A stretch of DNA of 64,000 bases from Planctomycetota bacterium (GCA_016191165.1 JACPPF010000023.1:1-64000), one strand, 5' to 3'. Shown: positions 43,005 to 50,674, counted from the first letter of the stretch. Made by a program: numbers and translations. Notes: a model not told the origin generated them from the sequence alone.

Positions 43005-43069
43005 AAATCGAGCGGTTGGGTCGGCTTCAAGACGCCGTCTTCGTAGGTCGCGGTAATGGTTTGCGCCAT
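43001..43069 (-). pseudogene. DUF104 antitoxin gene truncated by the 65-bp repeat array
   Basis: The minus-strand frame begins MAQTITATYEDGVLKPTQ and PLDLP, the conserved N-terminus of DUF104/AF2212-type antitoxins. A full-length protein of about 70 residues would continue with a beta-strand after a Glu-Gly turn. Instead the frame enters the tandem repeat at 43001 and continues as nonsense (RGAGSPPFPSASSG) to 42728. No PIN toxin follows. The gene has therefore lost its C-terminal half, and its start overlaps the neighbouring membrane-protein gene by 43 bases. Confidence 0.6.
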
Positions 43070-43515
43070 CTGGCTATCTCCAACCGGGCGATCTTGCCGC
43101 CGATATCGGCGATTCTCACCTGCAATCCTTCTCGTATCGGGCCACCGTGTGATTGCGTGTTATTGAACGCAGCACTGATCAAAAAATCCGAATATTCATA
43201 GCGATGACCGTTGACCTTGAAGCTTTCGTGTGGACGGCCGCTCTTCGGCATCGGCACGAATTCAACGACCTTGCCTTCAACGACCTCAAAGTCGCCAGCG
43301 TGCAATGCTTGCCGCATCTGCCAGAATTCGGCAAACGTGCCAACGAAACTAATGGTGGTCCAGAGCAACGCGAATCCAAATACAACAACGCCCGCCCACT
43401 TTCTGCCAAAAATGAAGAACGCGAACCCCACGGCAAGACCGATGAGACCAAAAGCCGGAAACCACCAGTATCGGTATCCCGCCTCGGCTGCGTCAAAAAC
43501 AAGTTCGTAGTTCAT
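43027..43515 (-). CDS. Membrane protein of unknown function with DUF3592-like layout
   Basis: A 162-residue protein with two transmembrane helices (WWFPAFGLIGLAVGFAFFIF, WAGVVVFGFALLWTTISFVG) and a soluble domain with GKVVEFVPMPKSGRPHESFK followed by VNGHRYEYSDFLISAAFNN. The order helix-helix-beta domain with 'V-E-G-x-V' and 'Y-x-x-x-G' spacing resembles DUF3592-type proteins, an assignment of low certainty. No strong ribosome site. Its last 43 bases overlap the start of the DUF104 remnant. Confidence 0.65.
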   Translation of the reverse strand: MNYELVFDAAEAGYRYWWFPAFGLIGLAVGFAFFIFGRKWAGVVVFGFALLWTTISFVGTFAEFWQMRQALHAGDFEVVEGKVVEFVPMPKSGRPHESFKVNGHRYEYSDFLISAAFNNTQSHGGPIREGLQVRIADIGGKIARLEIARWRKPLPRPTKTAS

Positions 43516-43579
43516 GGCACTTCAAGACGGCGTCCCGGGATGGGCGACGAACATTATTCGCAATCGCTCATTGCGGCTC

Positions 43580-44143
43580 TCACGCGATTTCGGGAAACAA
43601 CTCCGCGACGGGGCAGTGAAAGCCAGGCAGGACATCTTCGCCAGATAGCTCGTCGGACTCACGCAGGCGAGATACCGTGCCGTCTTTTCGATAAACATCC
43701 ACGATCCGAAGCTCCGGTTCTATCACCCAGATTAGCGAGACGCCAGCGTCGCGGTATTCCTCGATTTTTTCAGCGACCTCATGGGCCAGGTCGCCCGGGG
43801 AAATAACTTCCACGGCCAAATCAGGCGCGAGGGGAAAGTGTCCCGTCTCAAGTAGTTCCTTCGTAATACGGCTTGCCTTGACGAATGATACATCAGGCTT
43901 GCGCACTTTGTTGGGGTGACCGGGAAAACATTGAAAACCCAATGTTCCTGGCCACACTAAACCAAGCTTGTTCGCGGCGACGTGCGGTTGCACCTTGACG
44001 TACACGAGTCCTTCAACCAGCGCGGACAACGTACTCACGTTCCTCTCCACTAATTGGCCGTCTACCAATTCGTAGCTGGCCGCATCGGGCAGCTTCAGCA
44101 ATTCTTCCGGAGTCACGTCCGGTTTCGTGAGCACGATGGTCAT
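43580..44143 (-). CDS. Uma2-family PD-(D/E)XK restriction endonuclease-like protein
   Basis: A 187-residue protein of the Uma2 (DUF820) family, widely expanded in planctomycetes and cyanobacteria. The nuclease core is visible: YELVDGQLVE with Glu25, KPDVSFV with Asp84, and the P-D-L-A-V-E-V-I-S-P strand (107-116) with Asp108 and Glu112. The C-terminal EKIEEYRDAGVSLIWVIEPE and the final HCPVAELF are also typical. Function is uncertain; members are proposed endonucleases. Its start codon lies two bases after the DUF1501 stop, with GGAG inside the DUF1501 end, so the two are co-transcribed. Confidence 0.9.
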   Translation of the reverse strand: MTIVLTKPDVTPEELLKLPDAASYELVDGQLVERNVSTLSALVEGLVYVKVQPHVAANKLGLVWPGTLGFQCFPGHPNKVRKPDVSFVKASRITKELLETGHFPLAPDLAVEVISPGDLAHEVAEKIEEYRDAGVSLIWVIEPELRIVDVYRKDGTVSRLRESDELSGEDVLPGFHCPVAELFPEIA

Positions 44144-44144
44144 A

Positions 44145-45500
44145 TTAAAGCAACTCCTGAATCGGCCGCCCCTCGTTCAAGATCGGGATCGGCCGCTGCC
44201 CCGCGTCCATGAACTCGTGGCGGTAGTTGATGCCGAGCACCTGGTACATCGTCGCCAAAACGTCCTGCGGGCTGGCGGGCCTTGAAGTGGGGTATTCGGC
44301 GCGAGCATCCGTGGTGCCGATCATTTGGCCCATGCGCAAACCGCCGCCAGCGAAGACGACCGAGTTCGCGCCCGGCCAATGGTCGCGGCCCGACTGCGAG
44401 TTGATGCGCGGCGTGCGCCCGAATTCGCCGTAGGTCATTACCAGCACCTGACGATCTCGACCGCGCTGGTGCAGGTCATCGATCAGCGCCGCCAGGGCGC
44501 GGTCGTAGCGAGGCAGGAGGCGATTCTTGAGCTCGTTGAAGTTGTTGCCATGCGTGTCCCAACCGCCCACGTTGACGGTGACATAGGTGACGCCCGCCTC
44601 GACAAGCCGGCGCGCGAGCAAAGCGCTTTGCCCCCAGGTGTCGCGGCCATACTTGTCGCGCGTGCGCGGGTCTTCGCGATTGATGTCAAACGCATTGCGG
44701 CAATCCGGGCTGGTGACGATCTCGAACGCATCGCGGTAGAAGCGATCGTAGCCTTCGAGCGTGCCCTCGCGATCGACATCGCGGCGCAGGCGATCCACGC
44801 CTTGCAACAAGTCGCGGCGATTGCGGAAACGCGCCAGGTCGATGTTCGGCGCCAGACGCAGATCGCGCACGTTGAAGTTCGGGCTGTTCGGATCGCTCGC
44901 TGGGGCAAACGCATTGTAGGCTGCGCCGAGATACGCCGCACCCGAATGTCCCGGCACGCTGGGCACGCACACATACGCCGGCACGCGCGGCCGATGGGCG
45001 CCGCGCATCCGCGCGACGACCGAGCCCGCGGCGGGATTGAGGTTGTCGTTGATCTCGATGGTCGGCACGTAGCCCGTGAGCATCCAGTGGGACCCCATGC
45101 CGTGCCCGGGATTGGTGTGCGTCACCGAGCGGACGACGCTGATCTTGTCCATGAGTCTCGCTTCATGGGGAAGGTGCTCGCTGATGCGCGTGCCGGGGAC
45201 GTTGGTCGCCGTCTCGCGAAATTCGCCGCGAAACTCCGCGGGCGCGTTCGGTTTGAGATCGTACATGTCGATATGGCTCGCCCCGCCGCCGAGCCAGAAG
45301 AGGATGACGGCCGTATCGCGAGTCGGCTGCCCGCTTTCCCCGCTGCCTCCGGGAGAGGGGTTGGGGGTGAGGGCGCCGGCCTTGAGTCGAAGATGATCCG
45401 CAAGCGTCAGCCCGCCCAGCGCGAGCGCGCCAGCTTTGAGGAAGCCGCGGCGTGTGATGCCATCGCAGGTGCGATAAGTGGGTCCGAGGATATTCAACAT
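44145..45500 (-). CDS. DUF1501 protein exported by the Tat pathway
   Basis: A 451-residue protein with a twin-arginine signal, RRGFLK at 17-22, then GALALGGLTLADHL. DUF1501 belongs to the alkaline-phosphatase/sulfatase-like superfamily; the sequences DTAVILFWLGGGASHIDMYD, NPGHGMGSHWMLTGYVPT and VLVMTYGEFGRTPRINSQSG are characteristic. Members are usually encoded next to DUF1549/DUF1553 cytochrome-like proteins, absent here. A Pro/Gly/Ser insert (ALTPNPSPGGSGESGQPT, residues 43-60) just after the signal region is encoded by a palindromic repeat. The start at 45500 places the signal at the N-terminus. It is co-transcribed with the Uma2 gene. Confidence 0.92.
   Translation of the reverse strand: MLNILGPTYRTCDGITRRGFLKAGALALGGLTLADHLRLKAGALTPNPSPGGSGESGQPTRDTAVILFWLGGGASHIDMYDLKPNAPAEFRGEFRETATNVPGTRISEHLPHEARLMDKISVVRSVTHTNPGHGMGSHWMLTGYVPTIEINDNLNPAAGSVVARMRGAHRPRVPAYVCVPSVPGHSGAAYLGAAYNAFAPASDPNSPNFNVRDLRLAPNIDLARFRNRRDLLQGVDRLRRDVDREGTLEGYDRFYRDAFEIVTSPDCRNAFDINREDPRTRDKYGRDTWGQSALLARRLVEAGVTYVTVNVGGWDTHGNNFNELKNRLLPRYDRALAALIDDLHQRGRDRQVLVMTYGEFGRTPRINSQSGRDHWPGANSVVFAGGGLRMGQMIGTTDARAEYPTSRPASPQDVLATMYQVLGINYRHEFMDAGQRPIPILNEGRPIQELL
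45335..45378. repeat. CCTCCGGGAGAGGGGTTGGGGGTGAGGG repeat inside the DUF1501 gene
   Basis: A partial member of the CCCTCTCCC/GGGTGAGGG family lies in frame in the region after the Tat signal. The GGGGTTGGGGGTGAGGG part is identical to that inside pdxA (39301-39317). Confidence 0.75.
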
Positions 45501-45572
45501 GGAAAAAGCCCCAAAGGTAGGATCAGTACAGTTTACATCGGCGGGCGCGAGAGGGCAAGTTGAACCTCTCAC

Positions 45573-45600
45573 TTGGTCCCTTGCGGAAGTTCCCTACAAT
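45573..45600 (+). promoter_or_regulatory. Candidate promoter of ilvC
   Basis: TTGGTC (45573-45578) and TACAAT (45595-45600) are 16 bases apart and lie 37 bases before the ilvC start codon. No leader peptide or attenuator was recognised. Confidence 0.45.
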
Positions 45601-45636
45601 TTCTCTCATTCACACTTTCACTGAGGAATCTCGAAC

Positions 45637-46701
45637 ATGCGCAAGATCCAGATCGGCAACTGTGCCGAGAATGTCGTCGAACGGGCTGACTATCCGCCGG
45701 AACGCATCAAGGCCATCCTGGGTAACGAAACCATCGCCGTCCTGGGCTATGGCGTGCAGGGCCGCGGGCAGTCGCTTAACATGAAAGACAACGGACTCAA
45801 CGTCATCATCGGCCTGCGCGACACCAAGGGCAAAGGCTGGGACCTCGCCCAGCAGGATGGCTGGGTCCCCGGCAAGACACTGTTCTCACTCGAAGAAGCC
45901 ACGCAGAAGGGGACCATCGTCCAGTACCTGCTCTCCGACGCGGGCCAAAAAGATCAATGGCCCAAGCTCAAGCCGCTCTTCACCAAGGGCAAGGCGCTTT
46001 ACTTCTCGCACGGCTTCAGCATCGCGTACAAGGAACAGACCGGCGTGATCCCGCCGCCGGACATCGACGTGATCCTCGTCGCGCCGAAGGGCTCGGGCAC
46101 CACGGTGCGACGATTGTTCCTCGAAGGCAAGGGCATCAACGCCAGCTACGCCATCCATCAGGACGCGACGGGCCGGGCTCTGGATCGTTGCCTGGCCACC
46201 GGCATCGCCATCGGCTCGGGATACCTCTTCGAGACCACCTTTCAAAAGGAGGTCTTCAGCGACCTCACCGGCGAACGCGGCGTCCTCATGGGCGCCATCT
46301 ACGGCCTTTGGCTCGCGCAATACGAGGTGCTGCGCGAGCATGGCCATTCGCCGTCGGAAGCGTTCAACGAAACGGTTGAGGAAGCGACGCAATCGCTCTA
46401 TCCGCTGATTGCCGAGAACGGCATGGACTGGATGTACGCCAACTGCTCAACCACGGCGCAACGCGGCGCGCTCGACTGGTTCAAGAAATTCCGCGATTGC
46501 TCGAAGCCGGTGTTCGAGCAGCTTTACCAGAGCGTCGCCAGCGGCGAGGAAACGAGGCGCGTTCTCGACGTGAACAGCAAACCCGACTATCGCGAGCAGT
46601 TGGAGAAGGAACTGAAAGAGGTCGCCCAAAGCGAGATGTGGGAAGCCGGCACCGTGGTGCGCAGCTTGAGGCCGGAGCGGGCGGCGAAGTCGAAAGGGTA
46701 A
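45637..46701 (+). CDS. ilvC: Ketol-acid reductoisomerase (class I)
   Basis: A 354-residue enzyme of valine and isoleucine synthesis, converting acetolactate or acetohydroxybutyrate with NAD(P)H and Mg2+. The Rossmann loop VLGYGVQGRGQS (35-46) is clear; the region around NVIIGLRDTKGKGWDLAQQDGW is where cofactor choice is set. KARI-domain markers include ATGIAIGSGYLFETTFQKEV (residues around 187-206), with the acidic metal ligands following in DLTGERGVLMGAIYGLW. The C-terminal MDWMYANCSTTAQRGALDW fits the short class I layout. GAGGAA precedes the start by about ten bases. No other ilv gene is adjacent. Confidence 0.95.
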   Translation: MRKIQIGNCAENVVERADYPPERIKAILGNETIAVLGYGVQGRGQSLNMKDNGLNVIIGLRDTKGKGWDLAQQDGWVPGKTLFSLEEATQKGTIVQYLLSDAGQKDQWPKLKPLFTKGKALYFSHGFSIAYKEQTGVIPPPDIDVILVAPKGSGTTVRRLFLEGKGINASYAIHQDATGRALDRCLATGIAIGSGYLFETTFQKEVFSDLTGERGVLMGAIYGLWLAQYEVLREHGHSPSEAFNETVEEATQSLYPLIAENGMDWMYANCSTTAQRGALDWFKKFRDCSKPVFEQLYQSVASGEETRRVLDVNSKPDYREQLEKELKEVAQSEMWEAGTVVRSLRPERAAKSKG

Positions 46702-46736
46702 TCGGAGGGCCGTGCACGGTGAGGGGCCAGTTGAAG

Positions 46737-46767
46737 CATTGCAGATTGCAAAATGCTGGTTTATGAT
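46737..46767 (+). promoter_or_regulatory. Promoter and candidate operator of the RelE/Xre module
   Basis: TTGCAG (46739-46744), a 17-base spacer and TATGAT (46762-46767) make a good promoter. The ATG of the toxin gene is only 12 bases past the -10 box, so the mRNA leader would be about five bases. An imperfect inverted repeat, CATTGCA-GAT-TGCAAAATG (46737-46755), overlaps the -35 box, a natural place for binding by the Xre antitoxin. Confidence 0.45.
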
Positions 46768-46778
46768 GCAGGTGGGGC

Positions 46779-47033
46779 ATGGCTCAGGTATCGATGACCG
46801 ACGAGGCGTTCGACCAGTTCGACGCACTTCCCAAGGGCATCAAGGAGCGGGTTCGAAAACTGACCAAACGCCTGGAGAGGTGGCCCGTGGTCAGCGGCGT
46901 CAAAGCCCTTTCCGGAAATCTGGCGGGCTGTTATCGGATGCGAACGGGCGATTATCGTATCCGGTTCCGAGTTGATGGCGAGAAAATCATCATCGACAAA
47001 ATCGGACATCGAAAGGACATTTATGAAGGCTAG
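46779..47033 (+). CDS. RelE/ParE-family toxin
   Basis: An 84-residue protein with the RelE/ParE fold pattern: N-terminal helices with FDQFDALPKGIKERVRKL, then LSGNLAGCYRMRTGDYRIRF and the final strand KIIIDKIGHRKDIYEG. The conserved sequence GDYRIRFRVDG and the terminal HRKDIY are typical of ribosome-dependent mRNA interferases or ParE. It precedes the Xre-type antitoxin and overlaps it by 11 bases. Toxin-first order is that of higBA and many relEs/Xre pairs. It begins nearly leaderless. Confidence 0.85.
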   Translation: MAQVSMTDEAFDQFDALPKGIKERVRKLTKRLERWPVVSGVKALSGNLAGCYRMRTGDYRIRFRVDGEKIIIDKIGHRKDIYEG

Positions 47034-47382
47034 GTCGCCACACCCGCAATACCTCACCATCGGCGGCAAGCGCGTCGTCGTTCTGGAAGAAGACGACTAC
47101 CAGCGACTCGCTCAGCAGGCCGACGTGTGGGAACCACCCATGCCCGAACGTGACGCCGACGGCAACTATCCGGCCCTGGAAGCCATGGCGGTCTCGCTGG
47201 CGCGCGACATCCTGCGATCGCGCCGGCGATTGGGTTTGTCGCAGGCGGAACTAGCGCGCCGCGCGAAAATCTCCCGCCAGGCGCTCGACCGCATCGAACG
47301 GGCGACGAGCAAGCCTAACACCAAAGTGATTGACCGAATCGAGCGAGTCTTGAATCCGGTTTCGCGGCAGACAAACCGATGA
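47023..47382 (+). CDS. Xre-family HTH antitoxin
   Basis: A 119-residue protein. The N-terminal region resembles a DUF-type toxin-binding arm (YLTIGGKRVVVLEEDDYQRL) and the C-terminal half is an Xre helix-turn-helix (LGLSQAELARRAKISRQALD, then RIERATSKPNTKVIDRIERV). AAAGGA lies five bases before the start at 47023. It overlaps the toxin gene upstream and, by an ATGA, the gene downstream, so three genes are coupled. It should neutralise the toxin and repress the promoter at 46737. Confidence 0.85.
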   Translation: MKARSPHPQYLTIGGKRVVVLEEDDYQRLAQQADVWEPPMPERDADGNYPALEAMAVSLARDILRSRRRLGLSQAELARRAKISRQALDRIERATSKPNTKVIDRIERVLNPVSRQTNR

Positions 47383-47897
47383 ATACCGAAATCCGCGATT
47401 GGCAGCCAGATGGGTCGTTCGATCGGGACTTTCTCCGCGAGGTTCCACCGGCCGATCTCAACTCGTTTCAAGAAGCCATTCATCCCTTGAGCGATGAGGC
47501 AAGCGCCGCCTTTCAGCGCGCGCTTTTTGCCGGGATCAAGAAACCGTGGCATTACCGGCACACCACCAGTTGGATGCGTCGATTGCTGCACGAAGGGTTT
47601 TCTGATCGCAGCATCGACACCTTCGACAAGGCGGTGATCGCAATTCGGACGCGGATTGATTGGGCGGCCAACGCGCGTGTTTTTATGGTGCCCCAAGCGC
47701 CGAACGTGTATACAGCCACATGGGGGTCATTTCTTCAATTTTTTCAACGCGGCCACATTCGTCTTTTTGAAAACATGCTCGTGTGCAATCCCTTACACCG
47801 TGACGTGGTCCTGTTCTGGGAGGGCTACTGCTGGCCGTATTTCGGCAAGCGGGGATCGAGGCGATTGCCGTGTTCGACATGGGATTCAGAGGTTTGA
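47379..47897 (+). CDS. Hypothetical protein, DUF2947-like, coupled to the toxin-antitoxin module
   Basis: A 172-residue soluble protein rich in aromatic residues (HTTSWMRRLLHEGFSDRSID, ATWGSFLQFFQRGHIRLFEN, then VVLFWEGYCWPYFGKRG). The W-x-x-F and FWEGY...YFGKR sequences recall DUF2947, from memory only. Its ATG overlaps the stop of the Xre antitoxin gene (ATGA), which is unusual for an unrelated gene and suggests it is a third component or simply follows the module. No signal peptide. Confidence 0.6.
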   Translation: MNTEIRDWQPDGSFDRDFLREVPPADLNSFQEAIHPLSDEASAAFQRALFAGIKKPWHYRHTTSWMRRLLHEGFSDRSIDTFDKAVIAIRTRIDWAANARVFMVPQAPNVYTATWGSFLQFFQRGHIRLFENMLVCNPLHRDVVLFWEGYCWPYFGKRGSRRLPCSTWDSEV

Positions 47898-47915
47898 TTT
47901 GAGGACTCGTATATC

Positions 47916-48764
47916 ATGAAACTCAGTCGTTGGGCTCCCTCTCTACTGGCGTGCGTTGCCTTTCTGCCGACACTTCGCACCGGCGCACAACCCACCGAAC
48001 ACAAGAACGGCATCGTCCTCGACCTTTGCCGTGGCGCCAAGCTGGAATTGATCCGCGTCCCGCGCGGCAAGTTCTGGATGAGCAAGGATGGCCGGAACGC
48101 AATTCAACAGGTCGAGATTTCACAAGACTACTTCATCGGCAAGTTTGAGGTCACGCAGCATCAGTGGACCGCGCTCATGGACCGTAATCCAAGCTGGCAC
48201 GCGCCGACCGGAAAAAGCAGCGTCAAAGTTCAAGGCATCCCGGCCGAAAAGCTCAGCCGATTTCCCGTCGAAAACGTGTCCTGGCACGACGTCCAGGAGT
48301 TTCTCAGGAAACTGAACGAGCGGGATCGCCGGAAGGGGTGGGAGTACCGACTGCCTAGCGAGGCGCAGTGGGAATATGCCTGTCGCGGCGCGGCCACGTC
48401 CCAGAAGGACTGCTCCTTCCATTTTTATTTTGCCAAGCCACACAACGACCTGACGGACAAGCAGGCAAATTTCGACGGCCGCTACCCGTTCCTGGCGCCA
48501 TTTCAGAAAAGCGGAGTGAATCTGGAGCGTACAACGATGGTCGGCTCTTACCCGGGCAACCAACTCGGCTTGCACGACATGCACGGAAACGTCTGGGAAT
48601 GGTGCGATGATTGGTTGGTGGATGGAAGGACAAAAGTTATTCGCGGCGGGTCGTTCGGCTACCAAGCAGGAAAATGCCGCGCGGCTGAACGAACCGGCTA
48701 CACGCCGTCTTATCGCGACGGGATCCTGGGTTTCCGCGTCGCCCGCGTGCCGACGGGAAGATAA
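47916..48764 (+). CDS. Exported SUMF1/FGE-like domain protein lacking the FGE catalytic cysteines
   Basis: A 282-residue protein with a signal peptide (MKLSRWAPSLLACVAFLPTL). The FGE-sulfatase fold is clear: GKFWMSKDG, FIGKFEVTQHQWTALM, FPVENVSWHDVQEFLRKLN, EYRLPSEAQWEYACRGAA, GLHDMHGNVWEWCDDW and VIRGGSFGYQ, ending GILGFRVARVP. A true formylglycine-generating enzyme has two Cys after GGS (of the CHRSYC type); here the region reads GGSFGYQAGKC. It is therefore probably a non-catalytic or differently acting SUMF1 protein. Two sulfatases are in this window, but this protein cannot be assumed to mature them. Confidence 0.88.
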   Translation: MKLSRWAPSLLACVAFLPTLRTGAQPTEHKNGIVLDLCRGAKLELIRVPRGKFWMSKDGRNAIQQVEISQDYFIGKFEVTQHQWTALMDRNPSWHAPTGKSSVKVQGIPAEKLSRFPVENVSWHDVQEFLRKLNERDRRKGWEYRLPSEAQWEYACRGAATSQKDCSFHFYFAKPHNDLTDKQANFDGRYPFLAPFQKSGVNLERTTMVGSYPGNQLGLHDMHGNVWEWCDDWLVDGRTKVIRGGSFGYQAGKCRAAERTGYTPSYRDGILGFRVARVPTGR

Positions 48765-48840
48765 GTGACTCGAAACCGAAAACAGATTCTGGTCTGAAGG
48801 GCCGCTTTTTTCCGACAGCGCGGCGAAATCCAGCAAGCAA

Positions 48841-48873
48841 GCCCAGGGATGAGCGAAGCGAATCCCTGGGATC
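48841..48873. repeat. Single GGATGAGCGAAGCGAATCC repeat unit
   Basis: GCCCAGGGATGAGCGAAGCG and its paired end AATCCCTGGGATC form one hairpin of the family seen as pairs at 4848-4922 and 37316-37392. It ends 23 bases before the ggt start codon. Confidence 0.8.
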
Positions 48874-48896
48874 AAAAGATATCTCGGAGACCGAAA

Positions 48897-50588
48897 ATGA
48901 AACCGGTCCAGACTTCCATCGGCGCGATGTTGGTAGTTTTTGGCGCCCTGCTCCCTTCTTTCGCCGGCGCACAACACACCGAACACAAAAACGGCATCGT
49001 CGTTGCCGTCTCCGAACCCGGCGCCGACGCCGGGCTTGCCATCCTCAAACGCGGCGGCAACGCCGTGGACGCGGCCATTGCGACCGCGTTCGCGCAGGCG
49101 GTCACACATCCCGCGGCGGGCAACATCGGCGGCGGCGGGTTCATGGTGGTGCATTCGCCTTCGTCCTCCCCCCGCTTACGCGGGAGGCTCGCCACGGTTA
49201 TCGATTATCGCGAGGTCGCCCCCGCTGCCGCTACTCGTACCATGTTCAAGAAAGGTGAATCTCCCTATTCGCACAAAATGGTCGGCGTCCCCGGGGTCGT
49301 CCGCGGCATGGCGCTCGCCCATCAAAAGTTCGGCAAGCTGCCCTGGAAAGATCTCGTCATGCCCGCCGTTGAACTTGCCGAGAAAGGATACATCCTTGAC
49401 AAACACCATGCCGACTCGCTCAACAAAATGATTGCGTTGACCAAGAAAAACGCCGAGTTTCAGCGTGTGTTCGCCCGCGCCGACGGCGAGAAATGGAAAC
49501 CCGGCGATCGCCATGTGCAGGCCGACCTCGCCAAGACGTTGCGGCTCATCGCCGAGGACGGGCCAGACGCGTTTTACGTGGGCAAGATCGCCGATCAAGT
49601 CGTCGCAGAAATGAAGTCCGGCGGCGGGCTCATCACCAAAGAGGATCTCGCGAAGTTCAAGGCCATCCAGCGCGTGCCGATTCACGGAACCTACCGCGGC
49701 TACGACGTCTACAGCCCGCCACCTCCCTGCTCCGGCGGCACCTGCCTGGTTTTGATGCTCAACATGCTCGAACGCTTTGATCTCAAGAAACACGGTCGTT
49801 ATTCGCCGCCAACCCTGCACCTTTTAGCGGAGACCATGCGGCTCACGTATGCCGATCGCGCTCGCTATCTGGGCGATCCCGCTTTCACGAAAATCCCCGA
49901 CTTCCTGACGACCAAGAGCTACGCCGCCGAGCGCGTCAAGAAGATCAACTTGGCAAAAGCAAACCGCAGCGAAGACATTGCCCGGGAAATCAAGCTGACC
50001 AATGAAGGCGAAAGCACCACGCACTTCAGCGTCATCGATCAGGACGGCATGGCCGTTTCAAATACGTACACCCTCGAACACAGTTTTGGCTCCCGCATCG
50101 TCGTCAAGGGCGCGGGCTTCCTCCTTAACAATGAGATGATGGATTTCAACTGGCGGCCCGGCATCACGACCAAAAAGGGCGACATCGGCACGGAGCCGAA
50201 CACCATCGCCCCGGGCAAGAAGATGCTCAGCTCGCAGACGCCAACGATTCTCGCCAAAGACGGCAAGGTGTTCCTCGTCACCGGCAGCCCGGGCGGACGC
50301 ACCATCATCAACACGGTGCTCAACATCGTCGTCAACGTCGTCGATTACGAGATGCCGATCCAGCAGGCGATCGATGCCCCACGCATGCACCATCAATGGT
50401 TTCCCGACGAACTGAAGTTTGAAGGCGCGAAGCAGTACCCGAAAACCGTCGAGGCGCTCAAGGCGATGGGTCACCGCGTCGTCTTTTCTCGCCAGGGGGA
50501 CGCACACTCGATCTGGGTCAACCCCAGAACGGGCGGGTACATCGGGGCCGCGGACAAACGCCTGAGCGGCAAGGCGTCGGGCTATTGA
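48897..50588 (+). CDS. ggt: Gamma-glutamyltransferase
   Basis: A 563-residue exported enzyme that cleaves gamma-glutamyl bonds of glutathione and related compounds. A signal peptide (MKPVQTSIGAMLVVFGALLP) is followed by LKRGGNAVDAAIATAFAQAV, HPAAGNIGGGGFMVV and the nucleophile region GESTTHFSVIDQDG, with Thr374 as the new N-terminus after self-cleavage. The oxyanion and substrate region LEHSFGSRIVVKGAGFLLNN follows. An insert near residues 87-100 (SPSSSPRLRGRLA) interrupts the usual MVV...TIDYREVAP. ATG at 48897 has GGAG upstream. The first 12 mature codons are nearly identical to those of the preceding SUMF1 gene. Confidence 0.9.
   Translation: MKPVQTSIGAMLVVFGALLPSFAGAQHTEHKNGIVVAVSEPGADAGLAILKRGGNAVDAAIATAFAQAVTHPAAGNIGGGGFMVVHSPSSSPRLRGRLATVIDYREVAPAAATRTMFKKGESPYSHKMVGVPGVVRGMALAHQKFGKLPWKDLVMPAVELAEKGYILDKHHADSLNKMIALTKKNAEFQRVFARADGEKWKPGDRHVQADLAKTLRLIAEDGPDAFYVGKIADQVVAEMKSGGGLITKEDLAKFKAIQRVPIHGTYRGYDVYSPPPPCSGGTCLVLMLNMLERFDLKKHGRYSPPTLHLLAETMRLTYADRARYLGDPAFTKIPDFLTTKSYAAERVKKINLAKANRSEDIAREIKLTNEGESTTHFSVIDQDGMAVSNTYTLEHSFGSRIVVKGAGFLLNNEMMDFNWRPGITTKKGDIGTEPNTIAPGKKMLSSQTPTILAKDGKVFLVTGSPGGRTIINTVLNIVVNVVDYEMPIQQAIDAPRMHHQWFPDELKFEGAKQYPKTVEALKAMGHRVVFSRQGDAHSIWVNPRTGGYIGAADKRLSGKASGY
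49155..49195. repeat. Candidate palindromic insert in ggt
   Basis: CCTCCCCCCGCTTACGCGGGAGG is a hairpin encoding the extra SPSSSPRLRGRLA segment of ggt. It is not the same sequence as the inserts in pdxA and DUF1501, but it has the same form and place, a surface-loop insertion in frame. Confidence 0.5.
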
Positions 50589-50597
50589 CTTCCCACC

Positions 50598-50621
50598 AGC
50601 CCCAGGCGCAAGCCTGGGGAC
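50598..50621. repeat. Single CCAGCCCCAGGCGCAAGCCTGGGG palindrome
   Basis: It resembles one arm of the 65-bp tandem unit (CCAGCCCCACGCGCAAGCGTGGGG at 42753 onward) and lies just after the ggt stop codon. Confidence 0.6.
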
Positions 50622-50674
50622 GGACCCATGCGGGCCGGTAGGCGGTTTCACGTCCATTTCGTAAGCAAAGCCTC

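Noticed and set aside
44325-45563. A 412-codon plus-strand frame
   Set aside because: It is antisense to the DUF1501 gene, with biased composition and no motif.
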